From assembly GCA_021783435.1 (NCBI GenBank), contig JAJXUC010000005.1, positions 1 through 61,898 of the forward strand: 61,898 nt of DNA. The letters are read 5' to 3'. This DNA comes from Pseudomonadota bacterium (GTDB lineage Bacteria; Pseudomonadota; Gammaproteobacteria; Burkholderiales; Burkholderiaceae). The stretch's first letter is position 1; each line of letters begins with the position of its first letter. The notes beneath the pieces are model-generated. The model was not told where the DNA came from and made no database searches. It saw only the letters and a list, made by a program, of their open reading frames with translations. This document shows positions 1 through 9,374 of the stretch, one piece after another. Made by a program: the position numbers and the translations under genes.

Positions 1-216
1 GCGTTCGGCCATGGCTCGCTCGACGGCGCTGGCGAGATGGCGCTGACCGGGGCGCTCGCGCCAACCTGGCAGCGCCTCGGCGAACAGGCCATGCTCGCCC
101 CACAGAGGGTCGAGCGTGGCGGAATCGGTTTCGGCGCGGGCCGCATCCGGCGGATCCGCACCGGATGCGGCAGCGCTCTGCCTAAAATGACCCGCTGCTT
201 GTTCCCCGATGTTCAA
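1..216 (-). CDS. ATP-dependent DNA helicase, DinG/YoaA (XPD-like) family, N-terminal part
   Basis: Only the first roughly 72 codons are visible; the gene runs off the left edge. The open minus-strand frame reads WGEHGLFAEALPGWR followed by RPGQRHLASAVERAM. This is the typical opening of DinG/YoaA helicases, where the 'RPGQ' Q-motif precedes the Walker A box. Those enzymes unwind DNA structures such as R-loops during repair. No in-frame ATG lies upstream. The best start is a TTG at 216-214, which overlaps the TGA stop of the DUF465 gene (213-215), so the two may be translationally coupled. The call rests on the Q-motif region alone, and the Walker A, iron-sulfur and DEAH motifs lie outside the window. 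Confidence 0.6.
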   Translation of the reverse strand, partial: MNIGEQAAGHFRQSAAASGADPPDAARAETDSATLDPLWGEHGLFAEALPGWRERPGQRHLASAVERAMAER

Positions 217-422
217 GCGGGTTCGTCCGGCTGCGAGGCCGCTTCCAGGAGTGCAATTTGATCGCGAAGCTGCAACCGCTTTTTCTTCAGCCGGTGCAAC
301 AGGAATTCCTGCTCGGGCGTCTGTGGCCCGAGCCTGTCGATGGCGTCATCCAGGTCGGCATGCTCCATGCGCAGTTCGATGAGACGGCGGTTGGCAGAGC
401 GCAGATTCTGGTCCATCGGCAT
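213..422 (-). CDS. Small DUF465 (YdcH-like) coiled-coil protein
   Basis: A 69-residue charged, alpha-helical protein. The middle reads LRMEHADLDDAIDRLGPQ and continues through LLHRLKKKRLQLRDQI, the usual DUF465/YdcH pattern: a short helix, a Pro-containing turn and a basic 'LKKKRLxLxD' helix. The molecular function of the family is not established. I chose the ATG at 422 (MPMDQ); a second ATG at 416 would shorten the protein by two residues. A much longer frame exists upstream but has no family similarity. The stop overlaps the probable TTG start of the helicase fragment, so both are likely in one transcript. Confidence 0.75.
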   Translation of the reverse strand: MPMDQNLRSANRRLIELRMEHADLDDAIDRLGPQTPEQEFLLHRLKKKRLQLRDQIALLEAASQPDEPA

Positions 423-508
423 GGTGGCTGGCGGGCGGGGCAATGGGATGTTCCATTGTATGAACGCATGGCGCCGCATCGGCCCCATGCCGCCATTCGA
501 GCCCACGG

Positions 509-1315
509 ATGATCCAAGCTCGCACCCGTCTGCAGTTGCAGGCCGCCACCGGCATTCACCGCGGTGACCGCCAGTATCAGCAGGACCGCATCGAGATCTT
601 CCCGCATCCACGCGTCCAGGGACTGATTCTCGTGGTGGTGGCCGACGGCATGGGCGGACGCAGCGGCGGACGCATGGCGGCCGACCAGGTGATGCTGACG
701 GCGCAGCAACTGTTCGAGCGCTTCGTGCCCAGCCAGGAGCAGCCGATCGATTTGCTGCACAGCCTCGTGCGTGAAAGCCATCTGATGATCAAGCTCAGTG
801 CCATCTCGGCCGAACAGGAGCCCCACTCCACCGTGGCCTGCGCCCTGCTCCAGCCTGATGGCCATTGCCACTGGGCGCATGTGGGCGATTCACGCGTGCA
901 AGTGTTTCGCGCGGGCAAGCTGGTGGTGCGCACGAAGGATCACTCCTATGTGCAGGATCTGGTCGATGCCGGCACGTTGAGCGAGAGCATGGCGCGCAAT
1001 CACCCCATGAGCAATGTGCTGACCTCCAGCCTTGGAACCACCGAGGACCCGCCGCTGACCAGTGACCATCTGCAGCTCCAGGCGGGTGACGTCTTGCTGC
1101 TGTGCAGCGACGGTTTATGGCACTATTTCGTCGACGCGGAACTGGGCTCGACGCTCGACCGGCTCGATCCGCGCGACAGCTGCGAGTTCCTCATCGCCAA
1201 AGCCAGGCAGCGCGCTATGGGGCGAGGCGACAACCTGTCGCTCGCGGTGGTCAAGCTGCAGCGCGCCCAGCCACCCGCGACGCCAGCCAAACGCCTACCC
1301 AAGTCCCAGGGATAG
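509..1315 (+). CDS. PP2C-family serine/threonine protein phosphatase
   Basis: A 268-residue, single-domain, soluble metal-dependent phosphatase. The metal-ligand motif ADGMGG is at residues 45-50, the VGDSR motif near 125, the LCSDGLW motif near 198 and the terminal GRGDN motif near 239. Together these are the acidic residues that bind the two Mn/Mg ions of PP2C enzymes. The N-terminal QQD stands where many relatives have NED. The product probably removes phosphate from Ser/Thr residues placed by a Hanks-type kinase, but no kinase is in the window. The gene is divergent from the DUF465 gene and convergent with the coiled-coil protein that ends 41 bp downstream. Confidence 0.88.
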   Translation: MIQARTRLQLQAATGIHRGDRQYQQDRIEIFPHPRVQGLILVVVADGMGGRSGGRMAADQVMLTAQQLFERFVPSQEQPIDLLHSLVRESHLMIKLSAISAEQEPHSTVACALLQPDGHCHWAHVGDSRVQVFRAGKLVVRTKDHSYVQDLVDAGTLSESMARNHPMSNVLTSSLGTTEDPPLTSDHLQLQAGDVLLLCSDGLWHYFVDAELGSTLDRLDPRDSCEFLIAKARQRAMGRGDNLSLAVVKLQRAQPPATPAKRLPKSQG

Positions 1316-1356
1316 ATCGTCCATGGGGGCTGGGCAGGACGTCCCCAGCAGCGCGT

Positions 1357-2253
1357 TCAATAGCCTGGGGGCAGTGGCAACGGTGGAGCCGCTGCCGAAC
1401 CGGATTGTTTCGCTTGCTCGCGCTGCTGCGCCGCCTGGGCCTGGCGGCGCTGATAGTCGGCCTGCTTCTGCGCGTAGGCCGCCTCGGCAGCCTGCATCTG
1501 CGCTGCCCGCTGGGCGGCTTGTTGCTTTGCCTGCTGCGCCGATCGCGCGTTCGCGCCTGGAGACACGACGGCGGGTGAAGCCGGAGCGGCTGATGGCGAC
1601 GGTCCTCGGCCCTGCGCCTGACGCTGTTTCGCCTCGTAGGCAGCCTGTCTGGCCGCATCCCCGGCGGCACGGTCGGCCTGCTCGCGCTGCTTGCGTGCCT
1701 GCTCTTGTTCGCGCAGCAGCCGTTGCTGTTGCGCGGCCGAAGCGTCCGGTACCGGGCGGCGCTCACGCAAATTCTGCGCGACGCGGCGACGCTCGGCCTC
1801 GGCCCGCTGTTGGCGAGCGGCGAGGTCGATGGCGCTCAAGCTCGCATCCAGCGCATCCGACTGCTTGTTGTAGCGACGACGCGCCCGATCCAGACAGTCA
1901 TTGACGAAAAAACGGCGCAGGCATGCGTCTTGTTCGCGTGCATAGGCCGCGTCCAGATTGCTGCGCTCGGCCTCGATCTGCTGCCGCTCGGCGGCGCGTT
2001 GCGCGGCCTCTGAGACAACCGTCTCGATGCTCTGGGTGGAGATCGGGGTGGAAGCCCCCGGGACCATCAGGCTTGCCGGCTTGGACGCCACGGGAGCCAG
2101 CGGCTGGGCCGCTCGCGCCTGGCTTGGGCAGCAAACCGCGAAGGCCAGCGCCACGACAAGGACGACTCGCCAGGCCTGGGCCAGCGGCCGATCCGGTTCC
2201 GTGGATTGACGTTGCACCATGGCGAAAGAACGTGCATTCAAAGGGTGAGGCAT
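1357..2253 (-). CDS. Secreted Gln/Arg/Ala-rich coiled-coil protein of unknown function
   Basis: A 298-residue protein with a hydrophobic export signal at about residues 30-43 and a likely cleavage site after ARA near 48, so probably periplasmic. Most of the rest is predicted coiled coil rich in Arg, Gln, Ala and Glu, ending in a Pro-rich tail. A recognisable element is C-x3-FFVNDC (Cys111 to Cys120) followed by LDRARR, a motif I associate with uncharacterised exported proteins of Burkholderiales. TolA-like labels for such proteins reflect composition only. The ATG at 2253 shares one base with the zapE stop (TGATG), which argues for this start and for translational coupling. A start at residue 12 would give a more typical signal peptide. 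Confidence 0.7.
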   Translation of the reverse strand: MPHPLNARSFAMVQRQSTEPDRPLAQAWRVVLVVALAFAVCCPSQARAAQPLAPVASKPASLMVPGASTPISTQSIETVVSEAAQRAAERQQIEAERSNLDAAYAREQDACLRRFFVNDCLDRARRRYNKQSDALDASLSAIDLAARQQRAEAERRRVAQNLRERRPVPDASAAQQQRLLREQEQARKQREQADRAAGDAARQAAYEAKQRQAQGRGPSPSAAPASPAVVSPGANARSAQQAKQQAAQRAAQMQAAEAAYAQKQADYQRRQAQAAQQREQAKQSGSAAAPPLPLPPGY

Positions 2254-3356
2254 CAGGTCAATGCGGTTTGCACGTCACGCCGCGCCAATCGCAAATAGGC
2301 GGAGGTCTGCATTTCCTGCAGGCGCGAAACGGTACGTTCGAACTCGTAGGCCAGGGGGCCTGAAGGATACAGCGCGGCGGGCGGAACCGCGGCCGAAAGC
2401 ACCAGCTTGATGTTGCGGTCATACAGCACGTCCACCAGCAGGGTGAAGCGGCGGGCGGCACTGGCGAGTTCAGGCGCCATGCGGGGCACGTCGGACACCA
2501 GCACGGTATGGAAGCGCGCTGCGATTTCGAGGTAGTCGTTTTGCGAACGCGGGGTGTTGCACAGGGTCTCGAAGTCGAACCAGGCGACACCCCCCGCGCG
2601 GCGCAGCGCGATGATTTCGCGATGCTCGATCTGCAGCGTGGGGTCGTCGTCCGCAGCCTCGGCCAGGCGCTCGAATGCCTGCTCCATGGCGTCCTCGGCG
2701 AGGGGCCCCAGCGGCGTGTAATACAGCCGCATATCGGCCATGGCCTGGTGGCGGTAGTCCACGCCGCCATCCACCTGCAGCACGTCCATGTTCGCCCGGA
2801 TCAAGGCGATGGCGGGCAGGATGCGGTCACGGTGCAAGCCATCGGGGTAAAGACTGTCCGGCTCGAAATTGCTCGTGGCCATGAACACCACGCCCTGTTC
2901 GAACAGCCCCCGGAGCAAGCGATGCAGGATCATGGCATCGGTCACGTCACTGATGTGGAATTCGTCGAAGCAGATCAGCCGAAAGCGCCGCGCAATGCGC
3001 CGTGCCAGTTCTTCCAGCGGATTTTGCGTGCCCTGCAGGTCGGCCAATTCGCGCTGCACCTCGCGCATGAATTCGTGAAAATGCAGCCGTGTCTTGCGCA
3101 CCACCGGCACGGTCACGTAGAAAGCGTCCATCAGGAAGCTCTTGCCGCGCCCCACGCCGCCCCACAGATAGACGCCGCGCGGCAGATCGGGATGAACCAA
3201 GATCCGCCGCACCGCAGTCGAGCGGCGTGACTTGTAGCCCACCCACTCGTCGTAGGCACGCTGCAGCCGCGCGATGGCGAGCTGTTGAGCGGCGTCAGGC
3301 TGGTGACCGTGCTCGGCGAGGGACTGCTGGGCATATGCGGTCACGTCCATGGGCAA
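2253..3356 (-). CDS. zapE: Cell division protein ZapE (AFG1-like ATPase)
   Basis: A 367-residue AAA-type ATPase. Walker A is GGVGRGKS at residues 66-73 and Walker B is CFDEFH at 129-134, followed by the ISDVTDAMIL segment typical of the AFG1/ZapE family. In E. coli ZapE associates with the Z-ring and modulates FtsZ polymers. The length is typical. The gene follows lpdA by 2 bp and is the fourth gene of the 2-oxoglutarate dehydrogenase cluster, an arrangement common in Burkholderiales. Its stop overlaps the start of the downstream coiled-coil gene by one base. ATG at 3356 encodes MPMD; a second ATG two codons later cannot be excluded. Confidence 0.93.
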   Translation of the reverse strand: MPMDVTAYAQQSLAEHGHQPDAAQQLAIARLQRAYDEWVGYKSRRSTAVRRILVHPDLPRGVYLWGGVGRGKSFLMDAFYVTVPVVRKTRLHFHEFMREVQRELADLQGTQNPLEELARRIARRFRLICFDEFHISDVTDAMILHRLLRGLFEQGVVFMATSNFEPDSLYPDGLHRDRILPAIALIRANMDVLQVDGGVDYRHQAMADMRLYYTPLGPLAEDAMEQAFERLAEAADDDPTLQIEHREIIALRRAGGVAWFDFETLCNTPRSQNDYLEIAARFHTVLVSDVPRMAPELASAARRFTLLVDVLYDRNIKLVLSAAVPPAALYPSGPLAYEFERTVSRLQEMQTSAYLRLARRDVQTALT

Positions 3357-3358
3357 GC

Positions 3359-4792
3359 TCAGAAATTGAGGCTGCGGCCATCGGTGGCCAACGCTGCCTC
3401 CTTCATCGACTCCGACAGGGTGGGATGTGCATGGCAGATGCGCGCGATGTCTTCGGCGGCCGCCTTGAACTCCATCGCCACCGCGGCTTCGGCAATCAGC
3501 TCGGACGCCATCGGGCCGATGATGTGCACGCCCAGGATTTCATCGGTGGCCGCATCACTCAACATCTTGACGAAGCCGGTGGTGTCGCCCAGTGCACGCG
3601 CACGGCCATTGGCGAGGAAGGGAAAGCTGCCGGACTTGTAGGCGCGGCCAGCAGCCTTGAGTTGCTGCTCGGTCTGTCCCACCCAGGCGATTTCCGGTGC
3701 GGTGTAAATCACCCAGGGCACGGTGTTGAAGTCCACATGCGGCTTTTGTCCAGCCATGCGCTCGGCCACGGCCGTGCCCTCCTCTTCGGCCTTGTGCGCC
3801 AGCATCGGGCCACGCACCACGTCGCCGATGGCCCAGATGCCGTCCACCGATGTCTTGCAATCGGCATCCACGGGAACGAAACCGCGCTCGTCAGCCTGCA
3901 GACCCACTGCCTGCAGGTTCAGACCTTCGGTGTTCGGCACGCGGCCGATGGAGACGATGAGCCGGTCCACCTCCAGCTTTTGCGCGGCACCGGCGGCGTC
4001 GGCATAGCGCAGGCTCACGCCCTTGGCACTGGCCTTCACCTCGGCGATCTTCACCCCGAGCTGGATGTCCAGGCCCTGCTTCTTGAACTGCTTTTGCGCT
4101 TCCTTCGCCACTTGCACATCGGCCGCGCCGAGAAATTCCGGCAGGGCTTCGAGGACCGTCACCTGTGCCCCGAGCCGACGCCAGACCGAACCCATTTCCA
4201 GGCCGATGACGCCGGCACCGATCACCCCCAGGCGCTTGGGCACCGAGGAGATCGCCAGCGCTCCGGTGTTGGACAGGATGCGGTCTTCGTCGAACGCCGC
4301 ACCGGGCAGGGCACGCGGGCTGGAGCCAGTGGCGATGATGACTTGCTTGGCGACGAGCTTGAGCGCGTCGCCGCTCGGCGGGGTGACGCCGATCTCGAAG
4401 CCCGCCGAGCCGGCGCCGACGAAGGCGGCGCGCCCATGCACGAACTCCACCTTGTTCTTCTTGAACAGGTAGAGGATGCCCTCGTTGTTCTGCCGGACCA
4501 CCAACTCCTTGCGCGCCAGCATGCGGTCGAGGTCGAGCTTGAGTCCGCTCACTGCGATGCCGTGCTCGGCAAACACGTGACCCGCCTGGTCGAAATGCTC
4601 GGATGATTGCAGCAAGGCCTTGGATGGAATGCAGCCGACATTGGTGCAGGTGCCTCCCGGCGCGGGGCCGCCCTTGGCGTTGGCCCAGGCGTCGATGCAG
4701 ACCACGGCCATGCCGAGCTGGGCGGCGCGAATGGCGGCGATGTAGCCGCCGGGACCGGCGCCGATGACGATGAGATCAGGTTGCGCGTTCAT
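3359..4792 (-). CDS. lpdA: Dihydrolipoyl dehydrogenase (E3)
   Basis: A 477-residue flavoprotein that reoxidises dihydrolipoyl groups with NAD+. The FAD-binding GAGPGG is at residues 11-16. The redox disulfide is C49-TNVG-C54 followed by IPSK. The NAD-binding GAGVIG is in the middle and the active-site HPTLSE pair is at 456-461. The gene is 10 bp downstream of odhB and 2 bp upstream of zapE, all on the minus strand. It therefore most likely serves the 2-oxoglutarate dehydrogenase complex and may be shared with other lipoyl complexes. Length and all catalytic residues are normal. Confidence 0.96.
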   Translation of the reverse strand: MNAQPDLIVIGAGPGGYIAAIRAAQLGMAVVCIDAWANAKGGPAPGGTCTNVGCIPSKALLQSSEHFDQAGHVFAEHGIAVSGLKLDLDRMLARKELVVRQNNEGILYLFKKNKVEFVHGRAAFVGAGSAGFEIGVTPPSGDALKLVAKQVIIATGSSPRALPGAAFDEDRILSNTGALAISSVPKRLGVIGAGVIGLEMGSVWRRLGAQVTVLEALPEFLGAADVQVAKEAQKQFKKQGLDIQLGVKIAEVKASAKGVSLRYADAAGAAQKLEVDRLIVSIGRVPNTEGLNLQAVGLQADERGFVPVDADCKTSVDGIWAIGDVVRGPMLAHKAEEEGTAVAERMAGQKPHVDFNTVPWVIYTAPEIAWVGQTEQQLKAAGRAYKSGSFPFLANGRARALGDTTGFVKMLSDAATDEILGVHIIGPMASELIAEAAVAMEFKAAAEDIARICHAHPTLSESMKEAALATDGRSLNF

Positions 4793-4802
4793 GGCCTGTG
4801 CC

Positions 4803-6089
4803 TCACAGATTGAGCAGCAGGCGCGCGGGGTCTTCCAGCGCTTCCTTCATCGCCACCAGGCCGAGCACGGCCTCGCGGCCATCGATGATGCGATGGTCGT
4901 AGCTCATCGCCAGGTAGTTGATGGGGCGAATGACGACCTGACCGTTCTCCACCACCGGCCGCTCCTTGGTCGCGTGCACACCGAGAATGGCGGCTTGCGG
5001 CGGGTTGATGATGGGGGTGGAGAGCATGGAGCCGAACACGCCGCCATTGCTGATCGAGAAGGTGCCGCCGGTGAGGTCCTCGATCGCCAGCTTGCCGTCG
5101 CGCGCCTTGGCGCCGAAGTCGGCAATCTGCTTCTCGATCTCGGCGAAGCTCAACTGGTCGGCATTGCGCAAAATCGGCACCACCAGGCCACGCGGGCTAC
5201 CCACGGCGATGCCGATGTCGAAATAGCCGTGGTAGATGATGTCGGTGCCGTCCACGCTGGCGTTGATCACCGGGTATTTGCGCAGCGCGTGCACCGCCGC
5301 CTTGACGAAAAAGCTCATGAAGCCGAGCTTCACGCCATGCTCCTTCTCGAAGCGCTCCTTGTGGGTGTTGCGCAGGTCCATGACCGGCTGCATATTCACT
5401 TCGTTGAACGTCGTGAGAATGGCGTTTTCGCTTTGCGACTGAATCAGACGCTGGGCGATGCGGGCGCGCAGCCGGCTCATGGGCACGCGCTGTTCAGGAC
5501 GGTCGGCATAGGAAGAAAGATCAATTCCGGCATCCACCGGGGCCAGCGCGACCGGGCTGCTCATCGGACTCGGTTGCGGCGCCGCTGCGGGCTTGGCCGC
5601 ACCGGCGGGGGTGCCGGCGATGGCGCCCAGTGCGTCACCCTTGGTGATGCGCCCCCCACGACCGGAACCCGCCACGTTTGCCGGATCGACGCCCTGCTCC
5701 GCAAGGATCTTGGCGGCGGCCGGCATGACTGGAGCCGAAGTCGGTGCTTGCGCAGGGGCCGCAACTCGGGCGGCGGCAGGTGCGGCGGCCGGCGCCGGCA
5801 TGGCTGCAGGCACGGCGGACACCGGCAAGGGACTGACCTGGGGCTTGGCTTCGGTATCGAGCTTGGCGATGATTTCCTCGGCGGCCACGGTCGCGCCGTC
5901 GTTCTTCAGGATCTGGGCCATGACCCCGGAGGCCGGAGCCGGCACTTCGAGCACGACCTTGTCGGTCTCGATTTCGATCAGGATTTCATCCTGCTTGACG
6001 GCTTCGCCGGGTTTTTTCTTCCATTGCAGCAAGGTGGCTTCGGCCACGGATTCGGACAACTGGGGAACCTTGACATCGATCAGTGCCAT
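4803..6089 (-). CDS. odhB: 2-oxoglutarate dehydrogenase E2, dihydrolipoyllysine succinyltransferase
   Basis: A 428-residue E2 core protein of the TCA cycle. One N-terminal lipoyl domain carries the modified lysine in ETDKV (Lys44). An Ala/Pro-rich linker spans about residues 82-120. The E3-binding domain at about 121-155 contains [10 protein letters not shown]. The catalytic acyltransferase domain ends with SYDHRIIDG, containing His399 and Asp403. The single lipoyl domain and this length fit a succinyl rather than acetyl transferase. It lies between odhA and lpdA on the same strand, 96 bp after odhA and 10 bp before lpdA, so the three E1/E2/E3 genes form one operon. Confidence 0.96.
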   Translation of the reverse strand: MALIDVKVPQLSESVAEATLLQWKKKPGEAVKQDEILIEIETDKVVLEVPAPASGVMAQILKNDGATVAAEEIIAKLDTEAKPQVSPLPVSAVPAAMPAPAAAPAAARVAAPAQAPTSAPVMPAAAKILAEQGVDPANVAGSGRGGRITKGDALGAIAGTPAGAAKPAAAPQPSPMSSPVALAPVDAGIDLSSYADRPEQRVPMSRLRARIAQRLIQSQSENAILTTFNEVNMQPVMDLRNTHKERFEKEHGVKLGFMSFFVKAAVHALRKYPVINASVDGTDIIYHGYFDIGIAVGSPRGLVVPILRNADQLSFAEIEKQIADFGAKARDGKLAIEDLTGGTFSISNGGVFGSMLSTPIINPPQAAILGVHATKERPVVENGQVVIRPINYLAMSYDHRIIDGREAVLGLVAMKEALEDPARLLLNL

Positions 6090-6185
6090 GGTGGGGTCTC
6101 GCGATTGGATGTGAACGGTTTGAGCCGTGCGCGCAGCATGACCGACCCGTCGAGGCCGGCATGCCGCAGCGCGTACAGCCCGCTT

Positions 6186-9041
6186 TTATTTGGTGAGGAT
6201 GAAGCCCTTGAGCTTGCCGAAAGCCGCCGCCAGCAATTCCTTCTGCTGCTCGGTGTGCTTGGCGAAGTAGCCGGCCGCGGTGGAGGCCGATGCCGGCCGG
6301 CCCGCATAACCCAGGCGCTGGCCTTCCTGCAGGTTTTCGTGGATGTGGTGCTGGATGAAGAACCAGGCTCCCTGGTTCTGCGGCTCGTCCTGGCACCAGA
6401 CCAGGTCGCGCAACTGCGGGTAGCGCTTGAGTTCGGCGGCGAAAGACTTGTGCGGGAAAGGGTAGAGTTGCTCGAAGCGGACGATGACAACGTCCTGCAG
6501 ATCGCGCTGTTTGCGCTCGGCGAGCAGGTCGTAGTACACCCGTCCGGTGCACATGATCATGCGCTTGACCTTGGCTTCATCCACCTCCTGAGCCTCGCCC
6601 AGAACCGTGTGGAAATGCCCGTTGGCCAGGTCGGAGAGCGGCGAGCGCGCCTCGTGATGCCGCAGCAGGGACTTGGGCGTCATCACCACCAGCGGCTTGC
6701 GGAAAGGACGGATCATCTGGCGCCGCAATAAATGAAAGATCTGCGCCGGGTTGGTCGGCTGGCAGACCTGGATATTGGTCTCGGCGCAGAGCTGCAGGTA
6801 GCGCTCCAGGCGCGCGGACGAATGCTCCGGCCCCTGGCCTTCGTAGCCGTGCGGCAGGAACAGGGTGAGCCCGGAGGCGCGGCCCCATTTCACTTCGCCG
6901 GCGGAGATGAACTGGTCGATCAGCACCTGGGCGCCGTTGGCGAAATCGCCAAACTGTGCTTCCCAGATCACCAGGGTGTTGGGGTCGGCCGTGGAGTAGC
7001 CATACTCGAAACCGAGCACCGCTTCCTCGGACAGGATGGAGTCGATGACGACGAACGGCGCCTGGCCCTCGGCCACGTTTTCCAAGGGCACATAGCTGCC
7101 GGCATCCCAGCGCTCGCGGTTCTGGTCGTGCAGCACCGCATGGCGGTGGCTGAAGGTGCCGCGCCCGCTGTCCTCGCCCGAGAGGCGCACAGGGTAACCG
7201 TTGGCGACCAGCGAGGCAAAGGCCATGTGCTCGCCCATGCCCCAGTCGAGCGCAAGCTCGCCCTGCCCCATCTTGGCGCGATCGGCGATGACCTTCTCCA
7301 CCAGCGGGTGCAATTTCAGATCCGGCGGCATGGTGGTGATGCGCTCGGCCAGCCGCTTGAGTTCGGTCATCGGCAACGAGGTGTCGGCGCTGTCGGTCCA
7401 CTTGCGATTGAGGAAGGGCGACCAGTCGACGGCAAATTTGCTCTTGTAGTTCGACAGCACCGGCTCGACGGCGCGCTCGCCGTCTTCCATCGCCTGGCGG
7501 TAGGCATGCACCATGGCGTCGCCGTCTTCGGTTCCGATCACGCCCTGGCTCACCAGCCGGTCGGCGTAGAGCTTGCGCGTGCCGGGGTGCGTGGCGATTT
7601 TCTTGTACATCAACGGCTGGGTCACCGCGGGTGTGTCCTGCTCGTTGTGGCCCAGCTTGCGGAAACAGACGATGTCGACCACCACATCGTGGCCGAATTC
7701 GGCGCGGTAATCCACCGCGAGCTGGCAACACAGTGCCACAGCCTCGGGATCGTCGCCGTTCACATGCAGGATGGGCGCCTCGATCATCTTCACCACGTCG
7801 GTGCAGTAGAGCGTGGAGCGCGCATCGCGCGGGTCGGATGTGGTGAAGCCGATCTGGTTGTTGATGACGATGTGCAGCGTTCCCCCGGTGGAGTAACCGC
7901 GCGTCTGCGCCAGCGCCAGGGTCTCCATCACGACGCCCTGGCCGGCGAACGATGCGTCGCCATGCACCAGCACGGGCAGCACTTGCTGGCCGCGCTTGTC
8001 GCCGCGACGCTCTTGCCGGGCCCGCACCGAACCCTCGACCACCGGGTTGACGATCTCCAGGTGCGAGGGGTTGAAGGCCAGCGACAAATGCACCGGACCC
8101 GCGGGTGTGGACACGTCGCTGGAAAAGCCCTGGTGGTATTTCACGTCGCCGGAAGGCAGGTCGCTGGCATGTTTGCCCTCGAACTCGTCGAACAAATCCT
8201 TCGGGCGCTTGCCCAGGGTGTTCACCAGCACGTTCAGGCGGCCGCGGTGGGCCATGCCGATGATGACCTCCTGCGAGCCGAGTTCGCCGCCGCGCTGCAC
8301 GACCTCGTCCATGCCGACGATGAAACTCTCGCCGCCTTCGAGCGAGAACCGCTTCTGTCCCACGTAGCGCGTGGCGAGGTAACGCTCCAGCCCTTCCGCG
8401 GCTGTGAGCTTGTCCAGAATTTCGCGTTTTTTCTCGGTGCTGAAGCTGGGACGGGTGCGAATGCTCTCCAGCTTTTGCTGCCACCAGCGCTTTTGCCCCT
8501 GGTCGCTCAGGTACATGAACTCAGCGCCGATGGAGCCGCAGTAGGTTTCGTGCAGGTTGTTGAGCAGGTCACGCAGACTCATGCTCTCCTTGCCGAAATA
8601 GGTGTTGCTGGTGTTGAACACGGTTTCCAGATCGGCATCGGAGAAGCCGTAGAAACTGGGCTCCAGATCGGGAATGTCGGGGCGTTCGGTGCGCTTGAGC
8701 GGATCGAGATCGGCCCAGCGCACGCCGACATTGCGGTACGCGGCAATGAGTTGCTGAGCCGCGACACGCTTGCGCGACAACTCCACGTCGGCGTTGAGGC
8801 TGATGGGGCGTGCCGGCCCGGTCTTGGCGCGCAGGGCGAAGGCGGAAACGACGGGCGTGTGGGGGATGTCGCGGGCGTTGCTGCCGTCAACCGCGGGGAC
8901 ATGCTGCAAGGCGTCGAAATAGTCGCGCCAGTGGTCGGGGACCGAACCCGGATTGGCGAGATAGGTTTCGTATAGCTCCTCGACATACGGAGCATTGCCG
9001 CCGAACAGATAGGAGTTGGCGCGTAATTCTTGAATGGTCAT
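6186..9041 (-). CDS. odhA: 2-oxoglutarate dehydrogenase E1 component
   Basis: A 951-residue thiamine diphosphate enzyme that decarboxylates 2-oxoglutarate and transfers the succinyl group to odhB. The N-terminus, SYLFGGNAPYVEELY, is the conserved E2-docking opening of proteobacterial E1o proteins, so I start at the ATG at 9041 and not at the open frame 84 bp upstream. The AHRGRLNVL motif near residue 260 and GDASFAGQGVV near 360 mark the active site and cofactor region; the C-terminal domain ends LIPxK-like at GFILTK. It is the first gene of the odhA-odhB-lpdA-zapE operon. Its promoter should lie in the 333-bp gap at 9042-9374. Confidence 0.96.
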   Translation of the reverse strand: MTIQELRANSYLFGGNAPYVEELYETYLANPGSVPDHWRDYFDALQHVPAVDGSNARDIPHTPVVSAFALRAKTGPARPISLNADVELSRKRVAAQQLIAAYRNVGVRWADLDPLKRTERPDIPDLEPSFYGFSDADLETVFNTSNTYFGKESMSLRDLLNNLHETYCGSIGAEFMYLSDQGQKRWWQQKLESIRTRPSFSTEKKREILDKLTAAEGLERYLATRYVGQKRFSLEGGESFIVGMDEVVQRGGELGSQEVIIGMAHRGRLNVLVNTLGKRPKDLFDEFEGKHASDLPSGDVKYHQGFSSDVSTPAGPVHLSLAFNPSHLEIVNPVVEGSVRARQERRGDKRGQQVLPVLVHGDASFAGQGVVMETLALAQTRGYSTGGTLHIVINNQIGFTTSDPRDARSTLYCTDVVKMIEAPILHVNGDDPEAVALCCQLAVDYRAEFGHDVVVDIVCFRKLGHNEQDTPAVTQPLMYKKIATHPGTRKLYADRLVSQGVIGTEDGDAMVHAYRQAMEDGERAVEPVLSNYKSKFAVDWSPFLNRKWTDSADTSLPMTELKRLAERITTMPPDLKLHPLVEKVIADRAKMGQGELALDWGMGEHMAFASLVANGYPVRLSGEDSGRGTFSHRHAVLHDQNRERWDAGSYVPLENVAEGQAPFVVIDSILSEEAVLGFEYGYSTADPNTLVIWEAQFGDFANGAQVLIDQFISAGEVKWGRASGLTLFLPHGYEGQGPEHSSARLERYLQLCAETNIQVCQPTNPAQIFHLLRRQMIRPFRKPLVVMTPKSLLRHHEARSPLSDLANGHFHTVLGEAQEVDEAKVKRMIMCTGRVYYDLLAERKQRDLQDVVIVRFEQLYPFPHKSFAAELKRYPQLRDLVWCQDEPQNQGAWFFIQHHIHENLQEGQRLGYAGRPASASTAAGYFAKHTEQQKELLAAAFGKLKGFILTK

Positions 9042-9374
9042 GGTGGGCTCACTGGTGCGCCGGGCACCCCGGCATGAAGTGGGTGAAACACCATACGCCC
9101 GAGTGGGTAGCCCGCCTAGGCGCACAGCGGTCCGATGACGAAAGACCTGAATGCACTGTAGCAGCCGATTTGATGCAACGCAAAAATCAAAAACAAAACC
9201 ATCACCAACCCTGGCTGGCGTGACCCTGCCCCGCGCGCCTCAAGCCATGCGGGTCGCACCCCGCGGCTCCAGGCCTGACGGCGCAGGCCTGAACGGCACG
9301 AAGGCCCGCCGACACGGGCGAGCGGTCGGGTCATGAGGGCCTGGGCAGGCACCTCGGAGACGCGTGGCTTGCGT
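9042..9374. other. Intergenic region upstream of odhA
   Basis: This 333-bp gap between odhA and the mutarotase gene (both minus strand) should hold the odhA promoter and leader and the end of the mutarotase transcript's upstream neighbour. An A-rich stretch near 9181-9200 and a hairpin at 9270-9291 are the only features I see. No convincing open frame is present on either strand. Confidence 0.5.
9270..9291. terminator. Hairpin downstream of the mutarotase gene, possible terminator
   Basis: A perfect 8-bp inverted repeat, CAGGCCTG-ACGGCG-CAGGCCTG, lies 84 bp beyond the mutarotase stop codon (9375). It has no T-run on either side, so intrinsic termination is doubtful. It may instead protect a 3' end or be a simple structural repeat. 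Confidence 0.3.

Noticed and set aside
4764..6731. Long open frames antisense to odhB/odhA and the efflux genes
   Set aside because: They mirror the codon bias of real genes on the other strand, are rich in His, Gly and Arg, and show no protein family motif.
9042..9125. Extended odhA start 84 bp upstream
   Set aside because: The extra N-terminus has no similarity and the conserved SYLFGGNAPYVEELY follows the chosen start closely.
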